Shown here: positions 24,901 to 35,000 of the stretch, piece after piece
Position numbering within the stretch: the first letter of the stretch is position 1
Layout of the letters: every line of letters begins with the position of its first letter
Origin: Calothrix parasitica NIES-267
GTDB lineage: Bacteria > Cyanobacteriota > Cyanobacteriia > Cyanobacteriales > Nostocaceae
Assembly: GCF_002368095.1 (NCBI RefSeq)
Contig: NZ_AP018230.1
Coordinates: forward strand, 1 to 64,000
Direction of reading: 5' to 3'
Length of the DNA: 64,000 nt
The notes under the pieces: generated by a model
What the model saw: the letters and a program-made list of their open reading frames with translations, nothing else
Database searches by the model: none
What the model was told of the DNA's origin: nothing
Translations under genes and position numbers: made by a program

Positions 24901-26889
24901 ATGCTAAACAGCAATAACTTTTCGGACAATAACAATCATTCGGAAACAGAATCCAATCAATCCAACCCACAATTCAAAGCTGATAACAAAGCAATCTCCC
25001 CAGAACGCATAGAATTCTACGAACTACAAAAACAGTTTCGTCAACTAAAAAACGGATTTCCCGCTACAGAACTATTAGAAGCTGGTGGAGTTGCTGAATG
25101 GCTCCAACTACGCGCCGAATCTTTACTTTCAGAATCAAACAACAACAGAATGCACGGAGGACTATCCCAGCTATTAGGTTTGTCCGTAGGTGTTGCAGCA
25201 TTCGCCTTAACTGGCACCGCTGCGGCTCCCGTTGCCCCAATTGCTATAAGCTTGGGTTTATTTGGTTACGCTGCATCCGTTGCTGACAGCGCTTTAAGAT
25301 TGGGACGAATTCTTCCCATTCCCTTCAACGGATTTACATTGCAAAAACTAGCAGTATCAACCAGCGCTGACGGACGAGAAGCACTCAAAGAAACCAATCA
25401 TGGTTACGACCCACAACGAGCAGAAAAACTCGCCTTCCTGCCCCTTTCTACGGCACGAGAACTAGAAATGCTCGTGGACTACCAGGGAATGATTCTGGAA
25501 TTACTTTCTAACCTCCCAGAAGGTAAAAGATTCGCTATTTACTACGTCCTGCGTAAAGCTTATGTAGAAGGGGGTTTTGGGAATAACACCTTTGAAATTA
25601 CAAAACAAATTAATAAATTAGCTGACACCGTAAGTCCGGATACCACCTTAGATGAAGACCTAATGTGTCAAATCAAGGGTAAGCTAAATCCCCCACAAGA
25701 AAAAGAAGAAATACAAACAGTACTCCCCCAAACCTTCATAGAAAAAATGGCGTATCGCTTACCAGTAGACGAAGTACGTCAAGAATGTTTACTACAAGAA
25801 GCCAAACACCAACCAGAAGAATTAATTAACGCAATAGCAGAAAACGTAGGTAACTTAATTATTTGTTCTCCGGGTGGTGGTGGTAAAGGAATAGTCATCT
25901 CAAACGCACTACGACAAGTCAAAAAACTGCATCCCGACATTCACATCTTCTACATTGACCCCAAAGCAGACCCCAAAGAAAAAGGTTATTTAACCGGATG
26001 CGTTGACACATACAGAAGTTTTAAAACATTAGGAGCAGACCCAGAAAAAGCAGTTGCAGCCTATGAAAGCTTCTGGGAAGAATTTTACTTAATTAAAGGT
26101 AGAAAACTATTAGTTTTAGATGAAGCCACAACAATGGCAATCAAATACGCACTAGTCAAAAAAGCTGACCTTTTAAAAAGTAGAGTAGGAGAACTTCCAA
26201 GCCTAGGAGGAAGCGAAGGAGTTTCATCTTGGATTGTTTGTCAAAACCCTCACGTTAGCGATTTAGGAATCAATACCGGAATACTTTCTCAATTTGCAAG
26301 ACTTGCTTTGTTATGCACCAAAAAAGGAGAAGCAAGCGCCAGTTTTGACATGATGAATCGCACAAAATTTACCGCTAATAATAAATATGTTTTTGATGAC
26401 GTAAGAGTTTTGTGCAATAAAAGTCCCCGTGACAGAGCATTCTTTTACAGCAAATTTGATGAATGGCTACCAATGCCAGAGATGACTAATTATTCCGGCT
26501 ATGACCGCGATTCAAATACATTTATTAATCCACCAGAAACACCTGCACAATTACCAGAAGCAGAAGCACCAACTGTAATTCAAAACCAAGAAAGCAATGT
26601 AGATAACACTGATAAATTGGATAAACTATTTAACGAAGGATTGAGTAGTAAATACGCCTCACTTAGCGAAAAATCTCTTGCCGTACTTGATAAATTAAAA
26701 GAAGCAAACAGAGATACAAATGGAGAACCAGTTAAAGTAAAAGCAGTTTGTGATAAACGTCCATTTGGAGCAGATAAGCCACCTGCTAAAGAAATTCGTT
26801 ATTACCTTGGAGAATTATATTATGCAAATTTAGTTAGAAAAATAGGAGAAGAACCGAGCGAATTATATATAGCTTCCGACTTAAATTAG
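24901..26889 (+). CDS. Large P-loop ATPase, TraG/FtsK-like layout with unusual Walker A
   Basis: A 662-residue protein from the ATG at 24901; an in-frame ATG at 24760 would add 47 residues of poor composition. A polar start is followed by a hydrophobic hairpin (GLSVGVAAFALTGTAAAPVA, then IAISLGLFGYAA). The ATPase core has Walker A NLIICSPGGGGKGIVIS, which has GxGGKG rather than GKS/T, and Walker B KLLVLDEATTMA. SSWIVCQNPHVSDLGI and FARLALLCTKKG follow, and a C-terminal winged-helix-like region (EIRYYLGELYYANLVRKIG) ends it. Two hydrophobic segments plus an ATPase core resemble coupling proteins, so a DNA-pumping role in mobilisation is possible. Family membership is uncertain. Confidence 0.65.
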   Translation: MLNSNNFSDNNNHSETESNQSNPQFKADNKAISPERIEFYELQKQFRQLKNGFPATELLEAGGVAEWLQLRAESLLSESNNNRMHGGLSQLLGLSVGVAAFALTGTAAAPVAPIAISLGLFGYAASVADSALRLGRILPIPFNGFTLQKLAVSTSADGREALKETNHGYDPQRAEKLAFLPLSTARELEMLVDYQGMILELLSNLPEGKRFAIYYVLRKAYVEGGFGNNTFEITKQINKLADTVSPDTTLDEDLMCQIKGKLNPPQEKEEIQTVLPQTFIEKMAYRLPVDEVRQECLLQEAKHQPEELINAIAENVGNLIICSPGGGGKGIVISNALRQVKKLHPDIHIFYIDPKADPKEKGYLTGCVDTYRSFKTLGADPEKAVAAYESFWEEFYLIKGRKLLVLDEATTMAIKYALVKKADLLKSRVGELPSLGGSEGVSSWIVCQNPHVSDLGINTGILSQFARLALLCTKKGEASASFDMMNRTKFTANNKYVFDDVRVLCNKSPRDRAFFYSKFDEWLPMPEMTNYSGYDRDSNTFINPPETPAQLPEAEAPTVIQNQESNVDNTDKLDKLFNEGLSSKYASLSEKSLAVLDKLKEANRDTNGEPVKVKAVCDKRPFGADKPPAKEIRYYLGELYYANLVRKIGEEPSELYIASDLN

Positions 26890-27100
26890 ACTCGCGGACA
26901 ACAAAGCTATAACACCGAGCAAAACCTCTCGTCCGCCCTGTCCTTTGTCCGTCCGTCCATCATGCATAAATCGCGGACATTCATAGGGCGTAAGCTGTCC
27001 GCGCTGTCCGTAACTTGTCCTTCATGGACAACTGTCCGCATCTTCAGAGGGCTTCTGCCCGTCCTTGTCCGTGAGTTGTCCCGCCAGTATTCCTACCTTA
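26890..27100. repeat. GTCC/GGAC-rich array with palindromes
   Basis: About twenty GTCC or GGAC tetramers in 210 bases. Perfect inverted pairs include CGCGGACA (26972-26979) with TGTCCGCG (26996-27003) and TTGTCC (27015-27020) with GGACAA (27026-27031). The stretch follows the ATPase gene and codes for nothing credible. It could be a protein-binding array, a single-strand fold-back region or an origin-like element. Confidence 0.65.
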
Positions 27101-27202
27101 TAACACCGGCTGATTTCAACTAATACAGACTACTAAATACTGTAATGCGAGGCAATCAGAAATACACAGCAAAAATCCTTTATTGAAAGCAGGAATAACA
27201 AA

Positions 27203-27421
27203 ATGAATGTAATTAAAGACCTAGATAATTTTCACTATGGAATACTACAAACTTTATCCTTAATTCAAAAGCTTAAACAAGAACACCCATCATTATTCAA
27301 TGAAGTGCTACCAGAAGATTCAGACATTAGAATGGCAGATGTTTTACAAGGATTACTTAATGCTGAATCTGAATTATCCAAATCTTTAGATTTGGTTGGT
27401 ACAGATTTAGAGGTTGATTAA
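27203..27421 (+). CDS. Small acidic helical protein, unknown
   Basis: A 72-residue protein (LDNFHYGILQTLSLIQKLKQ, then a helical acidic tail). AGGAATAACAAA precedes the ATG, a good ribosome-binding site, and a strong terminator follows the stop. That makes it a convincing small gene with its own transcription unit. No domain was recognised. Confidence 0.65.
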   Translation: MNVIKDLDNFHYGILQTLSLIQKLKQEHPSLFNEVLPEDSDIRMADVLQGLLNAESELSKSLDLVGTDLEVD

Positions 27422-27458
27422 TAAAAAACTGGTTTAAATAACCATCATATAATAATAA

Positions 27459-27487
27459 ACCCACCTTCTTCTAGGTGGGTATTTTTT
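27459..27487 (+). terminator. Rho-independent terminator
   Basis: ACCCACC at 27459-27465 pairs with GGTGGGT at 27474-27480 around an eight-base loop, followed directly by ATTTTTT. It ends the transcript of the 27203 gene. Confidence 0.9.
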
Positions 27488-27545
27488 GTACTTAATTAAT
27501 AAGACGAATAAACGAATTTTTGAGAGAATTATAACTGGAATTTAA

Positions 27546-27872
27546 TTAACTCCCCATTGGGTCTGGTTTACCAATTCCCAATTCCCTCAACTTCAACTTT
27601 ACATCCACCCACTCATCACCACAGTAGTAATATTTTTTATCTAAAATGTTCGCAATGTAATAACCTTGTTTTCCACCGTTAATGCGGAATAATTCAACAG
27701 CAACATGCTTCATTGAAGTACCAAAAGCTTTAAACTCTTCTTCGGGTGACAAGGTGGGGGCGTTAAATAAGTTAATAAAAGGTTCGCCATGCTTAAACGC
27801 CCATCCATTACCCCTCCGCTGAATAATTTGATAGTAAACGGGACAAAAAACTGTAGTCTTAGAATCTGCCAT
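27546..27872 (-). CDS. Unknown 108-residue protein
   Basis: A soluble protein with FCPVYYQIIQRRGNGWAFKH and a GGKQGYYIANILDKKYYYCG segment rich in aromatic residues, ending KPDPMGS. No domain or TM segment is seen. It is alone on the minus strand, upstream of the Trypco1 gene's region. The start ATG at 27872 has a GGGAT sequence nearby on the minus strand. Confidence 0.6.
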   Translation of the reverse strand: MADSKTTVFCPVYYQIIQRRGNGWAFKHGEPFINLFNAPTLSPEEEFKAFGTSMKHVAVELFRINGGKQGYYIANILDKKYYYCGDEWVDVKLKLRELGIGKPDPMGS

Positions 27873-27899
27873 AATATTTATAGGGATTTCAATACTCCT

Positions 27900-28099
27900 G
27901 GTAGAAGTACATTGAGATTACCCCGAATGCAGTTATAAAGACGATTCGGCTCCGCGTTTCGGCATCGTAAATCTTAAAATGGCGGAGTACCGCACTGCGT
28001 TACAGGAAAGATACATTGTCATTTACACGAACGGAAATACCAATAAATATTACTAAGCGCTTTAAATATTTATCTGTAAAGTAAATTAGAAACAAATGC
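27900..28099. other. Short non-coding gap
   Basis: About 200 bases between two minus-strand genes. Nothing beyond AT-rich sequence and a possible small GC-rich hairpin near 27940-27970 was seen. Confidence 0.3.
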
Positions 28100-28501
28100 C
28101 TACTGAGTATTACTCTCTTCTTGTTTAGGAAGCGAACATTCTACAGTTACCTTGAGATTACTTTTAGCAGTTCCTTTGGTGACATAAGGAATTCCTGCTT
28201 CTCCACCGAGTTCTATGCCAAATTCTAAAGTTACTTTGTCAACATTGGGAATAGCACGTTTTTTAAAAGCGTTCAAGCCAATAATAGTGTAAGCGCGAAT
28301 AGTGCTTTCAATTATCTGGGCGTGTTGTACTAGTTGCTTTCTCAGCTTTTCTGGACTTATATTACCTTTATCATCAAGTCCTTCCTCTTCCTCTTCATCA
28401 GTGGAAGTTTCGCTGCTAATTGGTGGAATATCTATATCTTCAGTACTTTCAATGTAAATTATAGTATCGTCATCTAATTTAATTGGCGTTAGTTGAGTCA
28501 T
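28100..28501 (-). CDS. Trypco1 (CU044_2847)-like conflict-system protein
   Basis: A 133-residue protein from the ATG at 28501; upstream in-frame ATGs at 28525 and 28552 are less likely. It has a strand-rich start (TPIKLDDDTIIYIEST), an acidic linker, a helix (LVQHAQIIESTIRAYT) and a C-terminal strand block with FGIELGGEAGIPYVTKGTAK followed by LKVTVEC. That block is the signature of the trypsin-co-occurring domain Trypco1. In prior work this domain is described as a module in NTPase-based bacterial conflict systems, next to proteases and STAND ATPases. Here it is divergent, 122 bases from a caspase-nSTAND1 gene. Confidence 0.8.
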   Translation of the reverse strand: MTQLTPIKLDDDTIIYIESTEDIDIPPISSETSTDEEEEEGLDDKGNISPEKLRKQLVQHAQIIESTIRAYTIIGLNAFKKRAIPNVDKVTLEFGIELGGEAGIPYVTKGTAKSNLKVTVECSLPKQEESNTQ

Positions 28502-28623
28502 AGATTTCCGCCGTATTAAGTTCATAGATTCAAAATTTACCATAAATTTCATGCACTAACGCCGGAAATGCTGGCAAAATACTTGTATCAAAAGTATGCA
28601 AATTTCTAGCAGGATTTTCTAGC

Positions 28624-31599
28624 ATGAGTCGAGATGCCTTGGTTGTGGGAATGAATACTTATAGTTGTGAAGGTCTTAACAACCTAAAGGCACCCGCACA
28701 AGATGCAGAAGCTGTAGCACAGTTATTAGAGAAATACGGCGATTTTAAAGTTACGAGACTACCTGCTGTTAAAGATAAAGAAAATAACACAATTAAGTTT
28801 GGTCAAAAAACCAAAGTCAATCTGAGTCAGTTAGAAAATTCAATAGTACAGTTGTTCATGCCGGAAGGTGAACCCCCAGATACAGCATTACTATATTTTT
28901 CAGGGCATGGATTACGCAAAAATCAAGGTATTCAAGAAGGCTTTTTAGCTACTTCTGATGTAAATCCTGATATTGGATTTTATGGACTATCTCTACAATG
29001 GCTTCGGCGAATTTTACAAGAAAGCGAAGTCAAACAGCAGATTATTATTCTTGACTGCTGTTACAGCGGAGAATTATTAAATTTTACGGAAGCAGATCCA
29101 GGAGATAGAGGTAAAGGAAGAGACAGGTGTTTTATCGCAGCATCCCGTCCTTTTGAAGTCGCTTATGAACAAATTGATAATCAGCACAGTGTTTTTACCG
29201 CTGCACTACTCAAAACATTAGAACCTCTACAAGATAGATGGGTGACTAACTACACCTTGGTTGAAAAACTGAGCCAAGAACATAATTCATTTCCACAACG
29301 TCCAATATTTGGTAATTCAGGAGAAACTATTAATATTACTCGTAGGTGGACAGAAGCAAATCAAATTTCTACAACACCTTCTACAGCTATCTGTCCTTAC
29401 AAGGGTTTACGATATTTTGATTGCGTAGAAGAAGATGCTAAATTTTTCTATGGTCGCACAGCTCTAACTGATGAATTACTAGAAAAAGTGCGCGTTGGTA
29501 ATTTTCTCGCAGTATTAGGCGCTTCTGGTAGTGGTAAATCTAGTGTTGTTAGGGCAGGTTTGCTGTATCAATTGAAACTAGGACGAAGGATATCAGGTAG
29601 CGAAAATTGGTTAATAAAAATATTTAAGCCAGGGGAGCATCCCTTACGGTCTTTAGCATTAGCATTTTTAGACACGGAATTATTAGATATTGAACGCGCT
29701 AGTCAATTAGGTAAAGCTGAGGAATTGATTGCTAAAGGTGCTGATGGTTTAAGACAATTGGTTACTTCTTTAGTTATTGATGATACTCAAAGATTAGTAC
29801 TAGTTGTAGACCAGTTTGAGGAAGCTTTTGCACTTTGTAAAGATAACAAGGAAAGACAAAAGTTCTTTGAATGCTTGTTAGGTGATTTACAGCAATGCGG
29901 CGATAAACTCTGCTTGGTGCTGACAATGCGGTCAGATTTTTTTGGTAAATGTACCGAACAAGAGTACACCGGATTAGCACAACAGATTCAGCAGAATCTC
30001 GTGACTGTAACGCCAATGACACGAGACGAGTTAAAAAAAACAATTGTAGAACCTGCTAATCTTGTAGAACTAAAGATTGAACCAGAATTGGTAGAAGAAA
30101 TGCTGGCAGATGTAGTGAATGCACCGGGAATTCTACCATTGCTGCAAGATACACTCACAGAATTGTGGAAAAACCGTAGTAGTAATTGTTTGCTGCTTAA
30201 AACCTATTCTCAACTAGGTAGAGTGATGGGAACACTACGTAAACGTGCTACAAAGGTATATGAATCATTTGACAAAGAAGAACAAGCTATATGTAAGCAT
30301 ATTTTTTTAGCGCTTACACAGTTGGGAGAAGGTACAGAAGACACTCGCAGACAATGTTTAAAGCAAAATTTATTGAATAAACGTTATTCAGAAGGACTTA
30401 TTGATAAAGTTGTTCAACGATTAGCTGACGAGAAGTTGATTGTTACTAGTGAAATAGTAGCGAAAGGAGGTAAATCGGAACGAGTATCATCAGTAGTTGA
30501 TGTTGCCCATGAAGCGTTGATTCGTCATTGGACTTTGTTGCGTAAATGGGTTGATGAAAACCGAGAGAAACTTAGAAAAAGACGGGCAATTATTACAACA
30601 ATTGAGGAGTTAGGAGGACATGGCATAGTTAATTTCAGTGATTTAGACCTCATGAATTTAGACCTCAGTACTTTAAATCTTAGGGGTGCGAATCTCAAGG
30701 GTGCCAACCTCAGCAATACCGACCTTAGCAGTACTAACCTCAGCAATACCGACCTTAGCAGTGCCAACCTCAACAATACCAACCTTAGCGATGCTAACCT
30801 CAACAATACTAACCTTAGCGGTGCTAACCTCAACAATACTAACCTTAGCGATGCTAACCTCAACAATACCAACCTTAGCGATGCTAACCTCAACAATACT
30901 AACCTTAGCGGTGCTAACCTCAACAATACTAACCTTAGTGGTGCTAACCTCAACAATGTCAACCTTAGCGGTGCTGACCTAAAATTTATCAACCTCAGTG
31001 GCACAGTAATTGACTTTGAGACAAGACTTGATAATAAATGGCGTTTAATCTGGGAAATTGTTAATCAACGAGTCAAGAAACGAAACCTTAGCGGTGTAAA
31101 TCTCAGCAATACCTACCTTAGTAGTGCTAACCTAGAGCATGCCAATCTCCAGGGTGCCAACTTCAGCGGTGCTAATCTGGAAGATGCCAACTTCAGCGAT
31201 GCTAATCTAGAAGATGCTAATTTCCGAGGTGCCAACCTCCAGTATGCTAACTTCCGGAATGCCAACCTCCAGTATGCCAACTTCCGAAGTGCGAACCTCC
31301 GGGGTACCTACCTTCGCCTTGCCAATCTCGGAGATGCTAATCTCCAGGGCGCAAACCTAGAAGATGCCTACTTGAGCGGTGCGAACCTAGAAGATACCAA
31401 CTTGAGCGGTGCAAACCTAACAAATACCAACTTCAGCAATGCGAAGCTCGAAAATAACCGTTTTTTTCGGCTTTATACTTATTTTACTATTGAAACCAAA
31501 AACATAACACCAGAACAAATCAAAAAAGCCAAAAACTGGGAGAAAGCAGTATACAGTCCAGAATTTCGTAAAGAACTAGGACTCCCCCCGGAGGAATAA
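28624..31599 (+). CDS. Caspase-like peptidase fused to nSTAND1 ATPase and pentapeptide repeats
   Basis: A 991-residue protein. Residues 1-240 are a caspase-like C14 peptidase: His95 in LLYFSGHG and Cys146 in ILDCCYSGEL. Residues about 256-640 form the nSTAND1 NTPase, with ICPYKGLRYF, Walker A LGASGSGKSSVVRAG near 299-307, LVLVVDQFEEAF as Walker B, and a winged-helix end (VDVAHEALIRHW). From about 675 on there are two blocks of pentapeptide repeats (A/N-N-L-S/N-x) separated by a linker (FETRLDNKWRLIWEIV). The repeat blocks probably act as the sensing or docking surface, and the caspase as the effector. It is divergent from the Trypco1 gene, so the two may form a suicide defence system. Confidence 0.9.
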   Translation: MSRDALVVGMNTYSCEGLNNLKAPAQDAEAVAQLLEKYGDFKVTRLPAVKDKENNTIKFGQKTKVNLSQLENSIVQLFMPEGEPPDTALLYFSGHGLRKNQGIQEGFLATSDVNPDIGFYGLSLQWLRRILQESEVKQQIIILDCCYSGELLNFTEADPGDRGKGRDRCFIAASRPFEVAYEQIDNQHSVFTAALLKTLEPLQDRWVTNYTLVEKLSQEHNSFPQRPIFGNSGETINITRRWTEANQISTTPSTAICPYKGLRYFDCVEEDAKFFYGRTALTDELLEKVRVGNFLAVLGASGSGKSSVVRAGLLYQLKLGRRISGSENWLIKIFKPGEHPLRSLALAFLDTELLDIERASQLGKAEELIAKGADGLRQLVTSLVIDDTQRLVLVVDQFEEAFALCKDNKERQKFFECLLGDLQQCGDKLCLVLTMRSDFFGKCTEQEYTGLAQQIQQNLVTVTPMTRDELKKTIVEPANLVELKIEPELVEEMLADVVNAPGILPLLQDTLTELWKNRSSNCLLLKTYSQLGRVMGTLRKRATKVYESFDKEEQAICKHIFLALTQLGEGTEDTRRQCLKQNLLNKRYSEGLIDKVVQRLADEKLIVTSEIVAKGGKSERVSSVVDVAHEALIRHWTLLRKWVDENREKLRKRRAIITTIEELGGHGIVNFSDLDLMNLDLSTLNLRGANLKGANLSNTDLSSTNLSNTDLSSANLNNTNLSDANLNNTNLSGANLNNTNLSDANLNNTNLSDANLNNTNLSGANLNNTNLSGANLNNVNLSGADLKFINLSGTVIDFETRLDNKWRLIWEIVNQRVKKRNLSGVNLSNTYLSSANLEHANLQGANFSGANLEDANFSDANLEDANFRGANLQYANFRNANLQYANFRSANLRGTYLRLANLGDANLQGANLEDAYLSGANLEDTNLSGANLTNTNFSNAKLENNRFFRLYTYFTIETKNITPEQIKKAKNWEKAVYSPEFRKELGLPPEE
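30700..30975. repeat. 30-bp pentapeptide-coding tandem repeats
   Basis: Units such as AACCTCAACAATACTAACCT recur with a 30-base period from about 30700 to 30975, almost identical at the DNA level. This indicates recent expansion of the pentapeptide solenoid in the caspase-nSTAND1 protein. Confidence 0.85.
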
Positions 31600-32048
31600 C
31601 CGCTGCCGCGCAGGAACGGAAACCAGCATTACTTCCTGAAACAAAGCAGGGGCAAGCATTCACCTCCACCAGTAATACTGCATGAACTTATTTTGACCTT
31701 AAGTTTAAGCGCAGTCTTGCAAGGGGACTGCCCCAAAATTACTCATTAATTAGTATTTTGTTTACCCAATCTAAGAAATAAAGTAAATTTTTGAGTACAA
31801 GATAACAGATATTTTTAATAATTAATATATGGTATTTTTTGCTACTAATGATATTTTCCGAAAGTATTCTAGAGCGCAGCATTGAGCCGTTTATTTATTT
31901 AAAATTAGCTCGTATCAGCGCATTTTTGCGCTGAAAGAGTTGCCAAACAAACTGCCTTTTAAGTAGTTATAAATACACTATAATTATCAAATATTTTTGC
32001 ATAGTAAACAGAAGCAAACGCTTCCGCTCTCAGCCGGAAGCTGCTCGG
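31600..32048. other. Intergenic between convergent genes, with hairpin at 31915-31934
   Basis: A 449-base AT-rich interval. TCAGCGC at 31915-31921 pairs with GCGCTGA at 31928-31934 across ATTTTT. It could be a bidirectional terminator or a binding site; the T-run is in the loop, not after the stem. No ORF. Confidence 0.45.
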
Positions 32049-35000
32049 TTACTCTTCTACTGCACCTAATGCTTTGAGTGTGGTAATTTCTGCTTCAGTT
32101 AAGCCTTTAACACCTGTAATGTTCATGCGTTCGTAAGGGCGATCGCTTTTTAAAGTTTTGAGACATTCGCCGGTTTTGATTTCCCAAATTTTGATTATGC
32201 CATCATTGCTACCACTAGCAAGGATTATTCCATCTGGACTAAAGGTGACAGAATTGACCCAACTGGAGTGCCCCTGCAAGGTATAGAGACATTCACCATT
32301 GCTGATATTCCATAGTCGCACCGTTGTGTCTATACTGCCACTAGCAAGAGTATTACCATCTGGAGTAAAGGCAATGGAACGAACGCTACCAGTGTGTCCT
32401 TGAAGAGTCTGAAGGAATTCACCGCTTCTGAGATTCCACAGTCGCACTATTATGTCTTTAATACCACTAATAATTATGTTCCCTTGAGGGCTAAAGGTAG
32501 CAGCCCGTACCGCACAATTATTCCCTTTTAAAGTTTGTAGACATTCACCGCTTCTGATGTTCCAAAGCTTCACAGTTTGGTCTTCAGCACCACTAATAAG
32601 GGTTACTCTATCTGAGTTAAAGGTAACGGAACGAACCCTATCAGTATGCCCCTGCAATATTTGAAGACATTCACCACTTCTTACATTCCACAGCCGTACT
32701 GTTCGGTCTTCACTACCACTGGCAAGGGTCGTTCCATCTGGGCTAAAGGTAACAGAACGAATACCACAGGTGTGACCTTGCAATGTTTGGAAGCATTTGC
32801 CACTGCTAATACCCCAAAGTCTTATTTTGTCTTCACTACCACTGGCAAGAGTTGCTCTATCTGGACTGAAGGCAACTGAATTTACCTTACTAGTATGCCC
32901 CTGCAATGTTTGGAAGCATTTACCACTGTTGATATCCCAAAGCCTTACTGTTTGGTCTTCACTACCACTGGCAAGAGTTACCCTATCTGGACTAAAGGCA
33001 ACAGAAAGTACTGCATTAGTATACCCTTGCAAGATTTGAATGCATTTGCCACTGCTGACATCCCAGAACATTACTGCTTCACTACTACTAGCAAGAATTG
33101 CTCCATCTGGACTGAACACAACCGAACGTACCGAACTAGTATGCCCCTGCAATGTTTGGAAGCATTTACCACTGTTGATATCCCAAAGCCTTACTGTTTG
33201 GTCTTCACTACTACTAGCAAGAATTGCTCCATCTGGACTGAACACAATCGAACTTACCTTACTAGTATGCCCTTGCAAGATTTGAACGCATTTACCACTG
33301 TTGATATCCCAAAGCCTTACTGTTTGGTCTTCACTACCACTGGCAAGAGTTACCCCATCTGTACTGAAGGCAACCGAATGTACAATATTGGTGTGTCCTC
33401 GAAAGGTTTGGAGGCATTTCGCACTATTGATATCCCAAAGCTTTATTGTTTTATCACCACTGCTACTGACAAGGGTCATCCCATCTGGACTAAAAGCAAC
33501 GGAGTTTATCCAATCTATGTGCCCCTGTATGGTTTGAATGCATTCACCACTATTGATATCCCAAAGCCTTACTGTTTGGTCTTCACTACCACTGGCAAGA
33601 GTTGCTCCATCTGGACTAAAGGCAACGGAACGTACCTTACCAATATGCCCTTCTAAAATGTAAATGGATTTGCCACTGTTGATATCCCATAATCTTACTG
33701 TTTGATCTTCACTACAACTGGCAAGTGTAACTCCATCTGAGCTAAAAGCAACAGAACGTACCCTATTGGTGTGCCCGGAGCAAGTCAAAATTTCTCTCCC
33801 ACTCACAACTTCCCACAAACTAAGCACACCATTACTATCACCTGTTGCCAAAAGTTTACCATCTGGGCTAAACGCTATTGACAAAACAAAAGCAAAGATA
33901 TTGGTAAAAACAGAATCAGCTAAATTTACTCCTGCGAAACCTATTCCCCGCAAACTTGCATCACTTAAATCTGCTCCCTTAACTACAGCACCCGAAAAAT
34001 TTCTCCCTTCCAAAGCCGTTTTATTAACCTTCACCGCCAAAGTAGCTGCATTCCCTCCAACATAACCAACTTCGTCCTCACTTCTACCCCGCGTCATTTC
34101 AATAACTTTAACCAGCGCTTCATTATCTCCCACCATCCCCAACATCAAATCCATCACCGCTTTAGTTAATGGCGATCGCCCAAAATTTTCCCTCAAGTTC
34201 TCCAAAGATTCTTTAACAAATCCCTTTAGTGGAGGAATCGCAATATAATGTCCTGAATTATCTAACTGACGTTCAAAATAACCAGACCAAGTATAATCAA
34301 CAGGTACTGCACTACTATCCAAACAAGATTGTGAAGAAGCTAATTCAGTAAAATCATCAGATAAAGCTCCCAATTCAGCTGCGAACTTATACGCTACAAA
34401 AAACTCCAACAAAGAACGATGCGCTGGAGTATAATCCCCATCAGCATTGCGAATCAGCATCGTCTGACCCATCATGTCGAAATTCCAGTGGTCAAGGTCT
34501 TTTTCTTCCTGTACCACCGCACCAAATAAGCGCCTTATTCTATCGGGGAAAAGACGATAATTTAAGCTCATTCTGTCAGTAGAAAGCATTTCCCAAGCCA
34601 ATTCACAAAGGAAATACATCTTATCTGCAAGGGAAGTAAAAGTACGCTCTGCTTTAATATCCCGTTCCATCTTCCGCCGCACTGCATATAAATAAACCCG
34701 CGACATATCAATCGGTTTACCTGCTGCAATATCTGGCAGAGCTTCTAAAATTAATTCGGTTAAAACTGGACGACGAGCCAAATCTAATAATTGCGGATTG
34801 CCCATAACTTGTTCAACGGTTGCAGCTTCTGCTTGATATGACAATACTTGTCTTATTTGTTCGTCGTTGAATTTCTCCAGTTCCAATACTTCAAACTGGG
34901 GTGTTTCTCCGGTTAAATTCTTAGTGGAAGCTTGTAACTCTGCATTGAGTAAAGCCCGTCCTTCTTGAGCTTCGGGAAAATGTTCTGTGCGACAAGTCAA

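Noticed and set aside
30700-30975. CRISPR-like short direct repeats
   Set aside because: The period and content are coding pentapeptide repeats without spacers. No CRISPR array or cas gene was seen anywhere in the window.
30525-31004. Leucine/arginine-rich minus-strand frame and alternate plus frame over the pentapeptide repeats
   Set aside because: Low-complexity shadow of the 30-bp repeat.
32646-34065. Plus-strand frames across the NACHT-WD40 gene
   Set aside because: Antisense shadows of the 126-bp repeats.
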